From positions 1-62,525 of the forward strand of contig JAVBNC010000009.1 in assembly GCA_031551765.1 (NCBI GenBank): DNA of 62,525 nucleotides. Reading direction: 5' to 3'. Source of the stretch: JAVBNC01 sp031551765. Its GTDB lineage: Bacteria; Desulfobacterota; Desulfovibrionia; Desulfovibrionales; Desulfovibrionaceae. A program made the translations under genes and the position numbers. How positions within the stretch are numbered: the first letter of the stretch is position 1; each line of letters starts with the position of its first letter. The notes below the pieces were generated by a model, which was given only the letters and a program-made list of their open reading frames with translations, was not told the origin of the DNA and ran no database searches. This document shows positions 61,701-62,525 of the stretch, one piece after another.

Positions 61701-62432
61701 CGGGTGATTATGGGGGAAAATGCCCCCGCCGCCCTCGGTCCCAGAAATGCGGGCGCTCTGCTGTACCACAGCATGCGGCAGCGCCTTGCCTCTCTTGCCC
61801 GGGTGGCTTTTCCGGATATTGAGGGGCCGGTTTTGGAAAATAAAAGTGAGGACGCCTTGGGCAGCGGCATTTCCTTTGCCGCGCTGAGGCGCCTTCTGCA
61901 GCCGGGCGGCAAGCTGACCCTGGACGACTGCCAGGCCTGTCCTCTCGGGCTTCCAGCTCTGACTGAAGTGCATCCCGGCAACGCCTTCGGCCTGACCACG
62001 GACTTTATGCGCAGAGAAGCATCAATCCGGGAGCTTCCGCCGACCATCACCATCACCAGAGCGGACGGCTCCGGCAGCGTTATCCCCAATGTCGGCATTA
62101 CCCCTGAAACCAACACGCCGGACAACCCGGTTTTTCAAAAAATCATAGCGCTGTGCCACAACGTTTGCCGGACGGACGCGCAATTCCGGCGGGTTATGCA
62201 AAGTCTCAGCCAGGCCAGCACGGCCAACTTCAGGTCACTCAGCAGAAAGATCCCCGGTTTTTCACTCTCTGAGCACAACTATTACACCATGGACGTGGCG
62301 CCACAGGCTGACGGCAACGTCGTCGTCACTATTGCCAGCGATCCGGGCAGGCCCGAACAGGCCCGGATGCGGATTACCGTGACTCCGGCCGGTGACGGAA
62401 CGATCACCGCTTTGGAATTGAGCGGAACCTGA
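58761..62432 (+). CDS. 1223-residue orphan protein, candidate T3SS substrate
   Basis: This very long protein was not recognised. It has no signal peptide, no long membrane segment and no obvious catalytic motif. It is mostly helical and alanine/leucine-rich (for example LLRSGEYRAALDGVFGENLA), with a more beta-like end (YYTMDVAPQADGNVVVTIAS, then MRITVTPAGDGTITALELS). Its size, cytosolic-type sequence, place at the end of the structural operon and a next gene with a chaperone-like start suggest a secreted effector or a structural toxin-like protein. GGGAG precedes the ATG. Confidence 0.7.
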   Translation: MALELSTIVQRSVTATADGQALFIRSDGSLSEKRGLNILQRAFSPGAKAAENKATVEQLRESVRNHPVYGRLLEDRDISLFFSRKLETGSVLTAGDVKMLRQRLDFALARSTGADLVASGALPAGRGTEFAWFAMQRGLPLTAEAEQKAALKAYYIEKFCEDTVKAACARGGIPARDTEAAAGLLLRSGEYRAALDGVFGENLAQLRQEGILNALRQSVEPAILVLAELCAPPVSLAGIVSAIAMEDGALGPADFDGLLALSRSGVIPDMELKEFVLFCNREGRGLATPEERGNAVRGFRLNVDAVPLAIAAATQAGLPEEVGGALAHLPELVSEAKRFLADLTPPPAIPGREQVAEAVRRSQTAFLQQKAGVIREFLALAGQVPAAGSFLAGLSEAPTEQSLCRMLPALLTGGELLNILLNPAAGADSATIAALERFTQGLQSCAHMFRGEFGTDDVLRLHKDSLCVLMHCKGVTPDQAAIMGRTAIKTLRPIGLSLGSLGSQIIGGALRGPGTQALHAACSGMHNTIRLTGTLVYNLLSSDQKTTLGIADAQAFAESFDLLPETGGYIPARDIHQSVRDVAAAHGVAMPFRGYLENSATGEAEVAAWFGPPEAPAVTALFIQEVQALCAEVGLTGDKAVALAELNADALGSVASRALMDADKTRRMTPAEARDILRQALREELRAVKAAVDHVDSLPVVGQVDEDSPPNAVTAREKRLLRSAVAGYELRTPAVIEESAKLARRMGRELASLPPDLTPQTMVKPFLDMARLYIGTMQGLDVGERDEAEKFRALPVALMMAVRSGALSAEAGTALHAALSGEPGKNLGGAFVTFSDLCLQQRGLPLQNAALSNGMQIMNLLRHELAKKQGTAGDFDPMFYTSQQPSPADIPGEVCDRCLSIVPNRALVFPGVTALSHVRPRLTQEEWNALTPVMHMATAGMERAVRECEALQRCLAANARELLAAIRAKGDAPLTPEDMWRVIMGENAPAALGPRNAGALLYHSMRQRLASLARVAFPDIEGPVLENKSEDALGSGISFAALRRLLQPGGKLTLDDCQACPLGLPALTEVHPGNAFGLTTDFMRREASIRELPPTITITRADGSGSVIPNVGITPETNTPDNPVFQKIIALCHNVCRTDAQFRRVMQSLSQASTANFRSLSRKIPGFSLSEHNYYTMDVAPQADGNVVVTIASDPGRPEQARMRITVTPAGDGTITALELSGT

Positions 62433-62438
62433 CACGCG

Positions 62439-62478
62439 CGGCTCCGTTACCGCCCCGGGCAGGCGCGGGGTGGAGCCG
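62439..62478. repeat. hairpin after the orphan gene
   Basis: CGGCTCC and GGAGCCG pair across a GC-rich loop, 7 bp after the stop. There is no U-run; the next ribosome site follows directly. Confidence 0.4.
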
Positions 62479-62496
62479 CCCCATAAAGGAGGCACC

Positions 62497-62525
62497 ATGG
62501 ACAGCGCGTTTCTCAGACTTTTGAG
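62497..62525 (+). CDS. start of a further gene (truncated by the window)
   Basis: AAAGGAGG and an ATG open a frame MDSAFLRLL that runs off the window end. The strong ribosome site shows a real gene; its identity cannot be told. Confidence 0.6.

Overview
The window is GC-rich and most gene starts carry a clear Shine-Dalgarno site. The gene mix (tungsten uptake and an aldehyde:ferredoxin oxidoreductase, class I tartrate dehydratase, several C4/C5-dicarboxylate and citrate carriers, sigma-54 regulation, and a Ysc-type type III secretion system) points to an anaerobic, sulfidogenic Desulfovibrionaceae-like bacterium, perhaps Bilophila. That placement is inferred from gene content, not from a marker gene.

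Layout. 1-435: a decayed N-terminus of a Dcu-type carrier beside a long poly-G/poly-C hairpin, then a small XRE regulator. 930-6255: an organic-acid locus. An aconitase-superfamily hydro-lyase (large and small subunit) and a DASS carrier lie on the minus strand behind a good -24/-12 (sigma-54) promoter, with a divergent PrpR-type enhancer-binding protein. 6318-15508: an 8.4 kb block bounded by two inverted copies of a ~400 bp repeat. It holds decayed DNA, a GntR/FCD regulator, a beta-helix protein, two YdcZ-type membrane proteins, an NCS1 permease with a C-terminal zinc ribbon, tRNA-Arg(CCG) and a metallo-hydrolase. 15550-24324: CitMHS carrier, MgtC-like protein, an SDR protein, ttdAB with a LysR regulator, a tautomerase, a QueG-like Fe-S protein and DcuC. 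24341-34151: tungsten block with tupABC, aor, a MoaD-like carrier, a ThiF-like adenylyltransferase and two MoeA proteins, one fused to a periplasmic-binding-protein-like domain.

34490-62525: a secretion island. It is preceded by an IS4-family transposase stub that cuts into a sensor-like gene. The minus-strand arm holds an RsbW-like kinase, a shortened alanine-racemase-fold protein, a TrpX-like binding protein, a CesT-type chaperone, a SopB/IpgD-like phosphoinositide phosphatase with an intact CKSGKDRT motif, and a membrane-bound SpoIIE/PP2C phosphatase. The plus-strand arm runs from a small helical protein and an SycD chaperone through two membrane translocator candidates to sctC-D-(yscE-like)-F-(yscG-like)-I-J-K-L-N-O-P-Q-R-S in Ysc order. 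SctT, SctU and SctV are not in the window. A 1223-residue orphan protein follows and is a candidate secreted substrate.

How it may work together. The secretion arm and the regulatory/effector arm diverge from one 269 bp region that contains a palindromic -24/-12-like element. An RsbW-type kinase plus a SpoIIE phosphatase beside a secretion system recalls the Bordetella BtrU/BtrV/BtrW partner switch, but here it comes with a ligand-binding protein and a mini-racemase. This is the best candidate in the window for an undescribed system. The most unusual single protein is the second translocator candidate, whose residues 158-350 keep a four-residue hydrophobic period over 49 consecutive steps.
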